From assembly GCF_900100195.1 (NCBI RefSeq), contig NZ_FNES01000006.1, forward strand, positions 124,001-188,000: DNA of 64,000 nt, given 5' to 3'. The first letter of the stretch is position 1; each line of letters begins with the position of its first letter. The translations under genes and the position numbers were made by a program. The DNA comes from Billgrantia gudaonensis (GTDB taxonomy: Bacteria; Pseudomonadota; Gammaproteobacteria; Pseudomonadales; Halomonadaceae). Below, in pieces: positions 9,165 through 18,905 of the stretch. The notes under the pieces were generated by a model, which was given only the letters and a program-made list of their open reading frames with translations, did not search any database and was not told the DNA's origin.

Positions 9165-9533
9165 TTACTTGGCGGCCTTGGTGGCCGTTTCCTGGGCTTG
9201 CTTGACGCTGGTCTCGGTCAGCTTCTGGCTCTGCTGCACGAAGTCTTGCTGCAGGGCGACGACTTTCTCGGCATCCCCCTTCAGGCGTTCGGTCAGTTCC
9301 TTGGCGACTTTCTGCTGGCCTTCCAGGTAGCTGCGCAGGCCTTCGGCGTCCTTGACGTCGAGGAAGTCGCGCACCTGAGCGAGGCAAGTGTCGGCATAGC
9401 TCTTGCCGGCCTCGAACTGGGCGTTGGTCAACTTCTCGGTGTAGTCGATACCCAGTGCGGCATAGGCGCGAGCCGGGCCGAAGAAAAGAGTTTCGAACTG
9501 TTGGGTGAACTGTTGAGTATTGAAGTGGGTCAT
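9165..9533 (-). CDS. phasin family protein (PHA granule-associated)
   Basis: A 122-residue, mostly helical, Gln/Ala/Lys-rich protein. Segments such as FGPARAYAALGIDYTEKLTNAQFEAGKSYADTC (given here only as a region, residues about 18-50) and the C-terminal KLTETSVKQAQETATKAAK fit the phasin_2 family, which coats polyhydroxyalkanoate granules. The ATG at 9533 is preceded by GGAGGTCGTCC, an excellent ribosome site; longer starts are not credible. Two TGCA-rich dyads upstream suggest control by a PhaR-like repressor. No other PHA gene is in the window. Confidence 0.85.
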   Translation of the reverse strand: MTHFNTQQFTQQFETLFFGPARAYAALGIDYTEKLTNAQFEAGKSYADTCLAQVRDFLDVKDAEGLRSYLEGQQKVAKELTERLKGDAEKVVALQQDFVQQSQKLTETSVKQAQETATKAAK

Positions 9534-9600
9534 GGACGACCTCCGTTCGAATGGCAAGGCAATGTGGCGTTGGCATGGCTGGATGGCCATGCGGTGCGTC

Positions 9601-9642
9601 TGTTGCAGTGCAACATAGCAGTTCGTTTTGTGCATTGCAACA
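9601..9642. promoter_or_regulatory. paired PhaR-like operator dyads upstream of the phasin gene
   Basis: TGTTGCAGTGCAACA at 9601-9615 is a perfect 7-1-7 inverted repeat. A second copy, TTGTGCATTGCAACA at 9628-9642, keeps the same half-site with two mismatches. The centres are 27 bases apart, 68 and 95 bases or more upstream of the phasin start. PhaR repressors bind TGC/GCA-rich dyads in front of phasin genes in other proteobacteria, so this is a reasonable assignment by analogy; the PhaR gene itself is not in view. Confidence 0.6.
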
Positions 9643-9775
9643 TGTCTTGCGAGCCCTCGTCTTCGCCTCGCGGAGAGAAGGCAAGGCCGTCGTCTGCGAG
9701 CGGGTGACCTTGAAAGCCACGGGTGGGAGCACGATGCTGCTATGAGGTCTTTCGATCCCCTGCAAGGAGACGATC

Positions 9776-11155
<1,380 letters not shown>

Positions 11156-11179
11156 CCATCGGCTGCCAGGCCAGGGCGC

Positions 11180-12682
11180 TCAGGCGGCGGGTTCGTGGCG
11201 CCGCTGGGCCAGATAGTCTTCGAGACGGTTGCGCTGGGCCGGACTCAGGCGCAGGCCGAGCTTGCTGCGGCGCCACAGGATGTCGCTGACATCCCGTGCC
11301 CACTCCTGATCGATGAGGTAGTCGACTTCGGCCTCCGTCAGACCCGCGCCCAGAGCCTCGCCCAGATCGTCCTGACGATCGGCATCGGCGAGGAAACGCC
11401 GACACAGTGAGCCGTAGGTGCGCGAAAAGCGCTGCACCTGATCTTCGCTCAGGAAGGGGAAGTCGCGACGTAGCTCTTGCTGGAAAGCGACTTGGCTGTC
11501 GATGTCGCCTCCCGGCAGGGGGTAAGCGCTCGTCCAGGGCGCGCCCATGGTCGGCAAGTGGGGCGCAAGGCTATGAAGGGCCGCCTCGGCGAGCTTGCGG
11601 TACGTCGTGATCTTGCCGCCGAACACCGAGAGTAGCGGGGCCCCAGCGTCGTCGAGATCCAGGGTATAGTCGCGTGTCATGGCGGTGGGCTCGGCCGATT
11701 CGTCGTCGCACAGCGGGCGGACTCCCGAGAAGGTACGCAGCACGTCGCCGCGGGTGAGCGGTGTACGGAAGTGCTCGTTGACCACCGACAGCAGGTAGTC
11801 GATCTCCGCATCGCTGGCGGCTGCGCTGGCTGGGTCGTCGTCATGGCGGCAGTCGGTCGTGCCGATGAGGCTGAAATCGTCTTCGTAGGGCAGCACGAAC
11901 ACGATTCGCTTGTCGGTGTGCTGCAGGATGTAGGCGCGCGCATCGGGGTTGCGGCGCGGCACGATGATATGGCTGCCACGGATCATGCGTACGCTGTGGC
12001 GCGAACGGCGGTGGGTTCGCTCGCGTACGATTCGGTCGACCCAGGGTCCGGTCGCATTGACCAGTACGCGGGCGTACCGTCGGGTGATCCGGCCGCTGAT
12101 GACGTCCTCCAGGGTGATCTCCCAAATCCCCTCGACCTCGCGGGCGTCTACGCAACGGGTGCGCACTCGTATGTCGGCACCGTGCTGGCGAGCCTGCATG
12201 GCATTGAGAACCACCAGGCGAGCGTCATCCACCCAGCAGTCCGAATATTCGAAGCCACGGGTGATGTCGCCGGCGAAACCGTGCTCGGTACCCAGGCGAA
12301 TTCCGCGGGAACTCGGCAGGCGCTGCCGCTTGCCCAGGTGGTCGTACAGGAAGAGGCCGGCGCGCAGCATCCATGCCGGTCGCAGGTGGCCACGATGAGG
12401 CAGTATGAAGCGTAGTGGCCAGATGATGTGGGGTGCCTTGGCCAACAGGACTTCGCGTTCATGCAGCGCCTCGCGCACCAGGCGAAATTCCCGATGCTCC
12501 AGGTAGCGCAACCCGCCATGGATCAGCTTGCTGCTGGCAGATGAGGTCGCGCCGGCCAGATCGCCTTGCTCGCAAAGTGCCACGGCCAGGCCGCGCCCGG
12601 CCGCATCGTTGGCGATGCCGGTGCCGTTGATGCCGCCGCCGATCACGAAGATGTCGAGCGGGTTGCTGGGGGTGTCGTTCAT
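11180..12682 (-). CDS. glpD: aerobic glycerol-3-phosphate dehydrogenase
   Basis: A membrane-associated FAD enzyme that oxidises glycerol-3-phosphate to DHAP and passes electrons to quinone. The 500-residue protein begins MNDTPSNPLDIFVIGGGING; the FAD-binding GGGINGTG is at residues 15-22, followed by SSASSKLIHGGLRYLE, the typical GlpD segment. The C-terminal DAO_C domain contains QEWARDVSDILWRRSKLGL. The start at 12682 is set by homology, since upstream sequence holds the promoter and operators. It is downstream of glpR on the same strand but has its own promoter. A second, less similar glpD lies at 30520. Confidence 0.96.
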   Translation of the reverse strand: MNDTPSNPLDIFVIGGGINGTGIANDAAGRGLAVALCEQGDLAGATSSASSKLIHGGLRYLEHREFRLVREALHEREVLLAKAPHIIWPLRFILPHRGHLRPAWMLRAGLFLYDHLGKRQRLPSSRGIRLGTEHGFAGDITRGFEYSDCWVDDARLVVLNAMQARQHGADIRVRTRCVDAREVEGIWEITLEDVISGRITRRYARVLVNATGPWVDRIVRERTHRRSRHSVRMIRGSHIIVPRRNPDARAYILQHTDKRIVFVLPYEDDFSLIGTTDCRHDDDPASAAASDAEIDYLLSVVNEHFRTPLTRGDVLRTFSGVRPLCDDESAEPTAMTRDYTLDLDDAGAPLLSVFGGKITTYRKLAEAALHSLAPHLPTMGAPWTSAYPLPGGDIDSQVAFQQELRRDFPFLSEDQVQRFSRTYGSLCRRFLADADRQDDLGEALGAGLTEAEVDYLIDQEWARDVSDILWRRSKLGLRLSPAQRNRLEDYLAQRRHEPAA

Positions 12683-12721
12683 GTACGCTCCCGAAAGGGC
12701 AAGCGGTGGGTCGGGATCGAT

Positions 12722-12763
12722 ATGTTTGAAAGCGAAAATAGACGATAAAAAATCGAACATCAA
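12722..12763 (-). promoter_or_regulatory. glpD promoter with overlapping GlpR-like operators
   Basis: On the minus strand a -35 TTGATG (12758-12763) and a -10 TATTTT (12735-12740) are separated by 17 bases. An 18-base dyad ATGTTTGAAAGCGAAAAT (12722-12739 as read on the plus strand) resembles the GlpR consensus ATGTTCG-N4-CGAACAT and covers the -10. A second half-site CGAACAT lies at 12754-12760, over the -35. Binding here would block RNA polymerase. Confidence 0.6.
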
Positions 12764-12836
12764 GCGATGGCACACTGCCATGACTCGCGGCCTGGGGCGC
12801 GAGCCGTTTTGGCGCGGGGGAAGGGGGCTGCCGAAT

Positions 12837-13595
12837 TCAGGCGACGTGCAGGGTGACGTCGTGCTGCTGGAGCAGGCTGAGGATGGCTTCGGGCGGCTCG
12901 CGGTCGGTGAACAGCGCATCCAACTGGGCGAGATTGCCTTGCCTGACCACCGGGTTGCGCTGGAACTTGGAATGGTCGGTGGCCAGGAAGACTTGTCGGG
13001 AGTTCCGGATGATGGCCTGGGCGACACGCACTTCTTGGTAGTCGAATTCGAGCAGCGAGCCATCCTCGTCGATGCCGCTGATACCGATGATGCCGAAATC
13101 CACCTTGAATTGGTTGATGAAATCGATGGTGGCTTCACCGATGATGCCGCCGTCGCGAGTGCGCACCTGACCGCCGGCGACGATGACGTTGAAATCTTCC
13201 TTGTGCTGGAGAATCGCCGCGACGTTCAGGTTGTTGGTGATGATCTCCAGCCCATGGTGATCGAGCAGCGCCTCGGCAATCACCTCGTTGCTGGTGCCGA
13301 TGTTGATGAACAGAGAAGCCTGGTCGGGAATGTGCCGGGCCACCAGGGCGGCAATGCGCTGCTTGGCATCCAGGTTGAGCGTCTTGCGCGTGGAGTAGGC
13401 GGTGTTGACGGTGCTCGATTCCAGGCCGGCGCCGCCGTGGACGCGACGAATCAATCCTTCGGTGGACAGCGCATTGAGATCGCGTCGAATGGTCTGCGGC
13501 GTTACCGTGAAATGTTCCGTGAGCTGTTCGATGCTGGCATAGCCTTGACGGCGCACCAGCTCGACGATGGCGTCCTGGCGTTGTTGCTGATTCAT
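12837..13595 (-). CDS. glpR: DeoR-family glycerol-3-phosphate regulon repressor
   Basis: A 252-residue repressor. Its N-terminal helix-turn-helix is about residues 5-55 ([19 protein letters not shown] and the recognition segment [12 protein letters not shown]), and its C-terminal DeoR sensor domain contains [14 protein letters not shown] for the phosphorylated ligand and [15 protein letters not shown]. It matches E. coli GlpR in length (252). The start at 13595 is preceded by AGGGAGACGCC. It is divergent from glpK and upstream of glpD, and GlpR-like half-sites occur in front of both, so autoregulation and control of both genes are likely. Confidence 0.93.
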   Translation of the reverse strand: MNQQQRQDAIVELVRRQGYASIEQLTEHFTVTPQTIRRDLNALSTEGLIRRVHGGAGLESSTVNTAYSTRKTLNLDAKQRIAALVARHIPDQASLFINIGTSNEVIAEALLDHHGLEIITNNLNVAAILQHKEDFNVIVAGGQVRTRDGGIIGEATIDFINQFKVDFGIIGISGIDEDGSLLEFDYQEVRVAQAIIRNSRQVFLATDHSKFQRNPVVRQGNLAQLDALFTDREPPEAILSLLQQHDVTLHVA

Positions 13596-13686
13596 GGCGT
13601 CTCCCTGTGGCTGGCGCCAGTGTAGGCGATTGGCGTGGGGCAAGCAGCTTCCGGGCCGTCGTTGCGACCATCGTCGTAGAGATTTC

Positions 13687-13728
13687 CGAACATTTTGCCG
13701 TACCCTGAATGATTATAAACGAACATTT
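13687..13728 (+). promoter_or_regulatory. GlpR-like half-sites upstream of glpK
   Basis: CGAACAT occurs at 13687-13693 and 13720-13726, both on the plus strand and 33 bases apart, about three helical turns. The second sits in an imperfect dyad (ATGATTATAAACGAACAT) just before the GlpK ribosome site ACAGGAG. Because glpR starts at 13595 on the other strand, the sites could control both directions. Confidence 0.5.
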
Positions 13729-13742
13729 CAACAGGAGCCCGC

Positions 13743-15230
13743 ATGGCCGACTATCTGCTAGCCATCGATCAGGGCACCACCAGCTCTCGCGCCATTCTGT
13801 TCGACAGGCGCGGGTGCAGTGTGGCTACCGCACAGCGCGAGTTCAGCCAGCACTTTCCGCGTGACGGCTGGGTGGAGCACGATCCCGAGGCGATCTGGGA
13901 TAGCGTGGTGGCGACTTGCCGCGAGGTGCTGGAGCATGCCGGCGTCGATGCGGCAGCGGTGGCTGGCATCGGTATCACCAATCAGCGCGAGACCACGTTG
14001 CTTTGGGATCGCGCCACTGGCGAGCCTCTCCACAATGCCATCGTGTGGCAAGACCGGCGTACCGCCGGTGCCTGTCAGGCTTTGCGCGACGGCGGCCATC
14101 TCGATGCGGTCCAGTCGCGTACGGGGCTGCTGATCGACCCGTATTTCTCGGCCACCAAGCTGGCCTGGCTGCTGGACAATGTGCCCGGGGCTCGCGAGCG
14201 CGCCGAGCGTGGCGAACTCGCCTTCGGCACGGTCGATACCTTTCTCATCTGGCGGCTGACCGGTGGGCGCGTGCATGCCACGGATGCGACCAACGCCTCG
14301 CGCACCGCCTTGTTCAACATCCACGAGCAATGCTGGGACCCGGAGCTGCTGACATTGTTCGACATTCCTGCGTCGCTGCTGCCCGACGTCAAGGATTCCA
14401 GCGACGACTTCGGCACCGTCGAGCCGCACTGGCTGGGCGGTGAGCTGCCCATTGCCGGCGTGGCCGGAGACCAGCAGGCGGCTCTGTTCGGCCAGGCGTG
14501 CTTCACTCCCGGCATGGGCAAGAGCACCTATGGCACCGGTTGTTTCATGATCGTCAATACGGGCGACATGGCCGAACGCTCGCGCAACCGGTTGCTGACG
14601 ACCGTCGGCTACCGCCTGAACGGCGAGCCCACTTTCGCCATCGAAGGCAGCATCTTCGTTGCCGGCGCCACGGTACAGTGGCTACGCGACGGTTTGCAGC
14701 TGTTTCGCGATGCCGCCGAGACGGAGGCCCTGGCGCGGCAGACGCGCAGCGGTCACAGCGTCTACCTGGTACCGGCTTTCACCGGCCTCGGGGCGCCGCA
14801 CTGGGATCCGCAGGCGCGCGGCGCCATTTTCGGCCTGACGCGAGATACCGGCATTGCCGAGATCGTCGCTGCCGGTCTGCAGGCCGTCTGCTATCAGACC
14901 CGCGACCTGCAGGCGTGCATGAGCGACGACATGGACGTCACGCCCGACACCCTGCGCGTGGATGGCGGCATGGTGGCCAACAACTGGGTGATGCAGTTCC
15001 TGGCCGACATGCTCGGGGTGAGCGTGGACCGTCCCACGGTGCTGGAAACCACGGCTCTGGGGGCGGCCTACCTGGCCGGTCTACGCCTGGGCTGGTACCG
15101 CGACCTCGATGAGATCGCGGCACTGTGGCAGTGCGAGAGGCGCTTCGTACCGCAGATGGAGGAGGCCGAACGGGAGCGGCTATACGTCGGCTGGCAGGAG
15201 GCGGTCGAGCGAGTCAAGAGTTCGCGGTGA
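13743..15230 (+). CDS. glpK: glycerol kinase
   Basis: Phosphorylates glycerol with ATP to give sn-glycerol-3-phosphate in the cytoplasm. The 495-residue FGGY kinase starts with the diagnostic [13 protein letters not shown] phosphate-binding loop and has [13 protein letters not shown], the substrate region [23 protein letters not shown] and the ATP-binding [12 protein letters not shown]. Length equals the family norm (E. coli 502). ACAGGAGCCCGC precedes the ATG. It is divergent from the repressor glpR and next to GlpR-like half-sites, so induction by glycerol-3-phosphate is expected. Confidence 0.97.
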   Translation: MADYLLAIDQGTTSSRAILFDRRGCSVATAQREFSQHFPRDGWVEHDPEAIWDSVVATCREVLEHAGVDAAAVAGIGITNQRETTLLWDRATGEPLHNAIVWQDRRTAGACQALRDGGHLDAVQSRTGLLIDPYFSATKLAWLLDNVPGARERAERGELAFGTVDTFLIWRLTGGRVHATDATNASRTALFNIHEQCWDPELLTLFDIPASLLPDVKDSSDDFGTVEPHWLGGELPIAGVAGDQQAALFGQACFTPGMGKSTYGTGCFMIVNTGDMAERSRNRLLTTVGYRLNGEPTFAIEGSIFVAGATVQWLRDGLQLFRDAAETEALARQTRSGHSVYLVPAFTGLGAPHWDPQARGAIFGLTRDTGIAEIVAAGLQAVCYQTRDLQACMSDDMDVTPDTLRVDGGMVANNWVMQFLADMLGVSVDRPTVLETTALGAAYLAGLRLGWYRDLDEIAALWQCERRFVPQMEEAERERLYVGWQEAVERVKSSR

Positions 15231-15251
15231 AGGTTCCGAGGCCGTTATCGC

Positions 15252-15279
15252 TTGCAAAGTGCCGCCGAATCGGTAATAT
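15252..15279 (+). promoter_or_regulatory. tRNA promoter
   Basis: TTGCAA (15252-15257) and TAATAT (15274-15279) are separated by 16 bases and followed by a GC-rich stretch, as is common for growth-rate-controlled stable RNA promoters. The first tRNA-Val begins about 67 bases downstream of the -10. Confidence 0.55.
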
Positions 15280-15345
15280 ATGCAGCCGTTGCCGCGGCGG
15301 AGAACGCGCCGTGTCAGCCGCGTGCGAGCCGAGATGGCACTTGAT

Positions 15346-15422
15346 AGGACCATAGCTCAGTTGGTTAGAGCGCCACGTTGACATCGTGGAGGTCGGCGGT
15401 TCGAATCCGCCTGGTCCTACCA
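15346..15422 (+). tRNA. tRNA-Val (anticodon GAC), copy 1
   Basis: A 77-base cloverleaf with acceptor AGGACCA paired to TGGTCCT, D-arm GCTC/GAGC, anticodon stem CCACG/CGTGG around loop TTGACAT (anticodon GAC), T-arm GGCGG-TTCGAAT-CCGCC, and an encoded CCA end. GAC reads GUC and GUU valine codons. Confidence 0.97.
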
Positions 15423-15451
15423 GCGTTAGTTTCGATTCGCCAACCACATTC

Positions 15452-15528
15452 AGGACCATAGCTCAGTTGGTTAGAGCGCCACGTTGACATCGTGGAGGTC
15501 GGCGGTTCGAATCCGCCTGGTCCTACCA
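15452..15528 (+). tRNA. tRNA-Val (anticodon GAC), copy 2
   Basis: Identical base for base to the first copy and separated from it by 29 bases. Both are followed by one strong terminator, so they probably form a single transcript. Confidence 0.97.
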
Positions 15529-15535
15529 GATTTCC

Positions 15536-15570
15536 AAACGCCCCGCAGTCCTGCTGCGGGGCGTTTCGCT
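15536..15570. terminator. terminator of the tRNA-Val pair
   Basis: A perfect 13-bp stem (AAACGCCCCGCAG with complement) has a 5-base loop, 15536-15566, flanked by A and T runs on both sides. It can end the tRNA transcript on the plus strand and the msrC transcript on the minus strand. Confidence 0.85.
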
Positions 15571-16027
15571 ATGCGAGATCGCTACGCTCGGCGAACACGG
15601 CGGCCAGCCGCTCGATGCCGGCTTGGTCCTCCTCGCTGAACCGATGCTTGGCAGGGCTGTCCAGGTCCAGCACACCCCACAGGCGATCTTCGATCACGAT
15701 CGGTACCACCAGCTCGGCGTTGGAAGCGGCGTCGCAGGCGATATGGTCGGCCACGGCGTGGACGTCGTCGATGCGTTGCGTCTGCCGGGTGCGCGCGGCG
15801 GCACCGCAGACCCCCTTGTCGAAGGGGATGGGGTGGCAGGCGGGCTTGCCCTGGAAGGGACCCAGCGAAAGCAGCTCGGGCTGGCGCTGAAGGTAGAAAC
15901 CGACCCAGTTGAGGCCGGGCACTTCCTGCATGAGAAAGGCGCAGGTCTGGGCGCTGTTGGTGAGCCAGTCGCGGGTGTCGAGCAACGCTTCGAGCTGGCG
16001 GGCGAGCAGGGCATAGTCGGGTGTCAT
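15569..16027 (-). CDS. msrC: free methionine-(R)-sulfoxide reductase (GAF domain)
   Basis: A 152-residue GAF-domain enzyme that reduces free L-methionine-(R)-sulfoxide using thioredoxin. Three cysteines at 64, 74 and 98 reproduce the spacing of the E. coli enzyme (84, 94, 118); they lie in KPACHPIPFDKGVCGAAA and HIACDAASNAELVVPI. The late GVLDLDSP segment is also typical. The start at 16027 leaves a normal-length protein. It is a stand-alone gene, convergent with the tRNA pair, with the met import operon further upstream on the same strand. Confidence 0.92.
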   Translation of the reverse strand: MTPDYALLARQLEALLDTRDWLTNSAQTCAFLMQEVPGLNWVGFYLQRQPELLSLGPFQGKPACHPIPFDKGVCGAAARTRQTQRIDDVHAVADHIACDAASNAELVVPIVIEDRLWGVLDLDSPAKHRFSEEDQAGIERLAAVFAERSDLA

Positions 16028-16095
16028 CTCGGCTCCTCGAACGCGCAGGGCCGGCACTGTGGCCGGCCCAAAGATTACACGCATCGTGATGTCGC

Positions 16096-16212
16096 TCGGG
16101 GGTTGATCCGTTGGCAAGCCTGCGAGGAGGCGCTGTACATTCTTCCCTGTACGCTTACCGATTCCTTCCCTGGAATCGGAGCTCCTCTTCGGCTTGCCTC
16201 CGGCGCTCCCCG
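16096..16212. repeat. dispersed intergenic repeat, copy A (short form)
   Basis: This region shares with copies B (23091) and C (56462, inverted) the block TTGATCCG...CAAGCCTGCG.GGAGGCGCTGT, then a CTTCCCTG.ACGCT block, and at the other end CTTCGGCTTGCC..CGGCGCTC. Here the middle is replaced by a small 8-bp hairpin CCGATTCC/GGAATCGG (16158-16179). It occupies most of the gap between metQ and msrC. Confidence 0.75.
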
Positions 16213-16232
16213 TGGCGAGCCATTGGCGGCGG

Positions 16233-17027
16233 TTACTTCCAGCCGGGTACTGCCTGCGCCCCGAACAGCTCCTCGGCCTTGGCCTCGACCTCGTCGGTCT
16301 GGTATGCGTCGACCAGCTGCTGGATGGCTTCGCGATCCTCGTCGCCGCCACGCACCGCGATCAGGTTGACGTAGGGCGATTCGGGGCCCTCCTTGATCAG
16401 GGCGTCGTCCAGGCTCAGACCGGCGGGCTGGGCGAAGGTGTTGTTGATGAAAGCCATGTCCACGTCGGGCAGCACGCGCGGCAGCTGCGCGGCCTCGATC
16501 TCGCGGAATTCGTAGTCGTTGGGGTTGGCCACGATGTCCAGCGGGGTGGCTTCCAGGTTCTCCGGATCGTCCAGCTCGATGAGCCCTTCATTGTGCATCA
16601 GGATCAGTGCACGGCCCTCGTTGGAAGGATCGTTGGGCAGGGCGATGGTGGCACCATTCGGCAGTGCGTCGATGCTGTCGTGTTTCTCGGAGTAGGCGCC
16701 GATCGGATAGACGAAGGTGTAGCCGGCCACGGCGAAATCGTAGCCGCGATCCTCCACCATCGAGCGCATGTAGGGCTCGTGCTGGTAGGCGTTGGCGTCG
16801 AGGCTGCCGTCGGCAAGGGCCGCGTTGGGGGTCACGTAGTCGGTGAACTCGATGATCTCCACCGTCAGGCCGTATTCGCGCTCGGCGACCTCGGCAGCGA
16901 CCTCCATCACCTCGGTCTCGGGGCCGGCCACGGTTCCGACCTTGATAGCGTGCTCGTCGGCGAGGGCGCCGCCGGCGCCCAGGGCCAGGCTGGAAGCCAG
17001 CAGGGAATTCAGCAGTGTCTTGCGCAT
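16233..17027 (-). CDS. metQ: methionine ABC transporter substrate-binding protein
   Basis: A 264-residue NlpA/MetQ-family periplasmic methionine-binding protein. A cleavable signal peptide (MRKTLLNSLLASSLALGAGGALA) is followed by IKVGTVAGPETEVMEVA, and the FTDYVTPNAALADGSLDANAYQHEP region, split here in mention, is highly characteristic of MetQ. There is no lipobox Cys, unlike the E. coli lipoprotein, so it may be a soluble binding protein. Start 17027 has AGGAGG upstream, slightly far at about 12 bases. It is the last gene of the metN-metI-metQ operon, 92 bases after metI. Confidence 0.93.
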   Translation of the reverse strand: MRKTLLNSLLASSLALGAGGALADEHAIKVGTVAGPETEVMEVAAEVAEREYGLTVEIIEFTDYVTPNAALADGSLDANAYQHEPYMRSMVEDRGYDFAVAGYTFVYPIGAYSEKHDSIDALPNGATIALPNDPSNEGRALILMHNEGLIELDDPENLEATPLDIVANPNDYEFREIEAAQLPRVLPDVDMAFINNTFAQPAGLSLDDALIKEGPESPYVNLIAVRGGDEDREAIQQLVDAYQTDEVEAKAEELFGAQAVPGWK

Positions 17028-17119
17028 GTGTCGTAACCTCCTGTAGTGATGCCTCGATATTAACGGAATAAAAAACACAAATTAAATAGCTAAAAGCTAT
17101 TAATCGAGAATTTTCGCCC

Positions 17120-17773
17120 TCACTTGTGGTCGCTCTTGCGGACCAGATAGTCACCCAGACTCTGGAAGCCCTGCACCATCACCACCAGGATCGCTACGGT
17201 GATGAGCATGATGGTGGGGTTGAAGCGATTGTAGCCGTAGCGGATGCCCAGATCGCCCAGACCGCCGCCACCCACGGCTCCGGCCATGGCCGAGTAGCTC
17301 ACCAGCGTCACCACGGTCACGGTCAATGCCGTGAAGATGCCGCCGCGCGCTTCGGGTAGCAGAACCTTGAGGATGATCTGCCAGGGCGTGGCGCCCATGG
17401 ACTGGGCCGCCTCCACCAGGCCAGGGTTTATCTCGTTCAGCGCGCCTTCCACCAGGCGGGCGATGAAGGGGATGGCGGCGATGGTCAGCGGTACGGCTGC
17501 AGCATTGGTGCCGATGGAAGTGCCGACCAGCATCCGCGTGAAGGGAATGATGGCGACCATCAGGATGATGAAGGGAATGGAGCGACCGATGTTGGTGACG
17601 ACGCCGAGCACGGCACTGGTCACCGGCTGGGCCAGTACCTGGCCGGGGCGGGTGACGTAGAGCAGCACGCCCAGCGGGATGCCCACCAGTGCCGAAATCG
17701 TGCCGGAAACGGCCACCATGTACAGGGTGTCGAGGGTGGCCTCGAGGATCAGGTCAATCATTGCGCTGGACAT
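17120..17773 (-). CDS. metI: methionine ABC transporter permease
   Basis: A 217-residue inner membrane permease with five or six helices. It contains the permease EAA-type loop with LVEGALNEINPGLVEAAQSMG and the segments SIPFIILMVAIIPFTR and YSAMAGAVGGGGLGDLG that mark MetI. The start at 17773 overlaps the 3' end of metN by 20 bases, suggesting translational coupling. An alternative MIDLIL start lies four codons later. MetI forms the membrane pore with MetN on the inside and MetQ outside. Confidence 0.95.
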   Translation of the reverse strand: MSSAMIDLILEATLDTLYMVAVSGTISALVGIPLGVLLYVTRPGQVLAQPVTSAVLGVVTNIGRSIPFIILMVAIIPFTRMLVGTSIGTNAAAVPLTIAAIPFIARLVEGALNEINPGLVEAAQSMGATPWQIILKVLLPEARGGIFTALTVTVVTLVSYSAMAGAVGGGGLGDLGIRYGYNRFNPTIMLITVAILVVMVQGFQSLGDYLVRKSDHK

Positions 17774-18821
17774 GGCCGAGCACCTCCACGTGCAGATCAT
17801 GGGATTCGAGGTAGTCGAGGGCCTCGCGGGTCTTGTCCGAAGAGCCCATCAGTTCGGCGATCATCAGTCCCAGGGTGCGTTCCTGTATGGACTCCACCTT
17901 GGCCTGGAGGATGCTCACGTCCACGCCGCATTCCCGTGCGAGGCGCGAGATCAGCGGCGTGGAGACGGCATCGCCCGAGAAGGCCAGGCGAACCACCGGA
18001 TGGCTGTGGCGGCTGGGGTTCTCTTCGAGGCGGTCGATCAGCGCGCGCGGTGGCTCGAGCTTGAGAAAGTCATTGAGGAAGTCGCGGCCCAGTCGGGTTT
18101 GCGGTGCCGTGAAGAAATCTCCCACCTCGGCTTCCTCCACCAGCTCGCCATCGGAGATCAGGCTCACTCGGTGGCAGATCGACTTGACCACTTCCATTTC
18201 GTGGGTGATCAGCAGGATGGTCAGCCCTAGCTTGCGGTTGATGTCGCGCAGCAGTGCCAGTATCGAAGCGGTGGTCTGGGGGTCCAGGGCCGAGGTCGCT
18301 TCGTCGCACAGCAGCACCTTGGGGCGGCTGGCCAGTGCCCGGGCGATCGCCACTCGCTGCTTCTGACCGCCCGAGAGCTGGGCCGGATATTGGCTGGCCT
18401 TGTCGTCGAGGCCCACCAGCTCCAGCAGGGGCGTGACGCGCTCGCGGATCTCGCCGCGCCGCATGCCCATCAGTTCCAGCGGCAGCGCCACGTTGGCGAA
18501 GACGGTACGGCTGGTCAGCAGGTTGAAGTGCTGAAAGATCATGCCGATGCCGTGGCGCGCGGCGTTGAGCGCCGGGCCGGAAAGGGCGGTCAGCTCCTGG
18601 CCGTTGACGGTCACGATACCGGTGGTGGGGCGTTCTAGCAGGTTGACGCAGCGGATCAGGGTCGACTTGCCGGCCCCGGAGAGGCCGATGACGCCATGGA
18701 TCCGTCCTGCTGGAACATGAAAGTCGATGTGCTTGAGGGCCTGGACCGTTCGCGGAGATCCGCCGTCGTCGCGACGCCCCTTGAGCGTGTAGGTCTTGGA
18801 AACGTTGTGGAGTCGAATCAT
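17754..18821 (-). CDS. metN: methionine ABC transporter ATP-binding protein
   Basis: A 355-residue ATPase. Motifs are Walker A GLSGAGKST, Q-loop IFQHFNLL, signature LSGGQKQRVAIARAL, Walker B KVLLCDEATSALD and the H-loop LITHEMEVV. The C-terminal ACT-like NIL domain (about residues 265-350, with IPLISRLARECGV-like and ILQAKVESIQ segments) binds methionine and inhibits transport in the E. coli homologue. The start MIRLHNVSKTY at 18821 is set by homology. It is the first gene of metNIQ, behind a leader with a SAM-II-type aptamer and a terminator. Confidence 0.96.
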   Translation of the reverse strand: MIRLHNVSKTYTLKGRRDDGGSPRTVQALKHIDFHVPAGRIHGVIGLSGAGKSTLIRCVNLLERPTTGIVTVNGQELTALSGPALNAARHGIGMIFQHFNLLTSRTVFANVALPLELMGMRRGEIRERVTPLLELVGLDDKASQYPAQLSGGQKQRVAIARALASRPKVLLCDEATSALDPQTTASILALLRDINRKLGLTILLITHEMEVVKSICHRVSLISDGELVEEAEVGDFFTAPQTRLGRDFLNDFLKLEPPRALIDRLEENPSRHSHPVVRLAFSGDAVSTPLISRLARECGVDVSILQAKVESIQERTLGLMIAELMGSSDKTREALDYLESHDLHVEVLGHVQRND

Positions 18822-18865
18822 GGATGCCACCCAGGTGGGCGCCGGGCGGGCGAGTGCGGCGGGTG

Positions 18866-18891
18866 AAAAAAGGCCACCCTGCCGGGTGGCC
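18866..18891 (-). terminator. regulatory terminator in the metN leader
   Basis: On the minus strand an 8-bp perfect stem GGCCACCC/GGGTGGCC with a 4-base loop is followed by six T residues. It lies after the aptamer and 45 bases before the metN start, so it must be passed for metNIQ expression. The 5' arm CACCC can pair with GGGTG at the 3' edge of the aptamer (18906-18910), giving a simple antiterminator. Confidence 0.8.
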
Positions 18892-18905
18892 ATCAACGCT
18901 GGACA

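Noticed and set aside
15346..15528. CRISPR-like direct repeats
   Set aside because: The two 77-base repeats are tRNA-Val genes. No CRISPR array or cas gene is present in the window.
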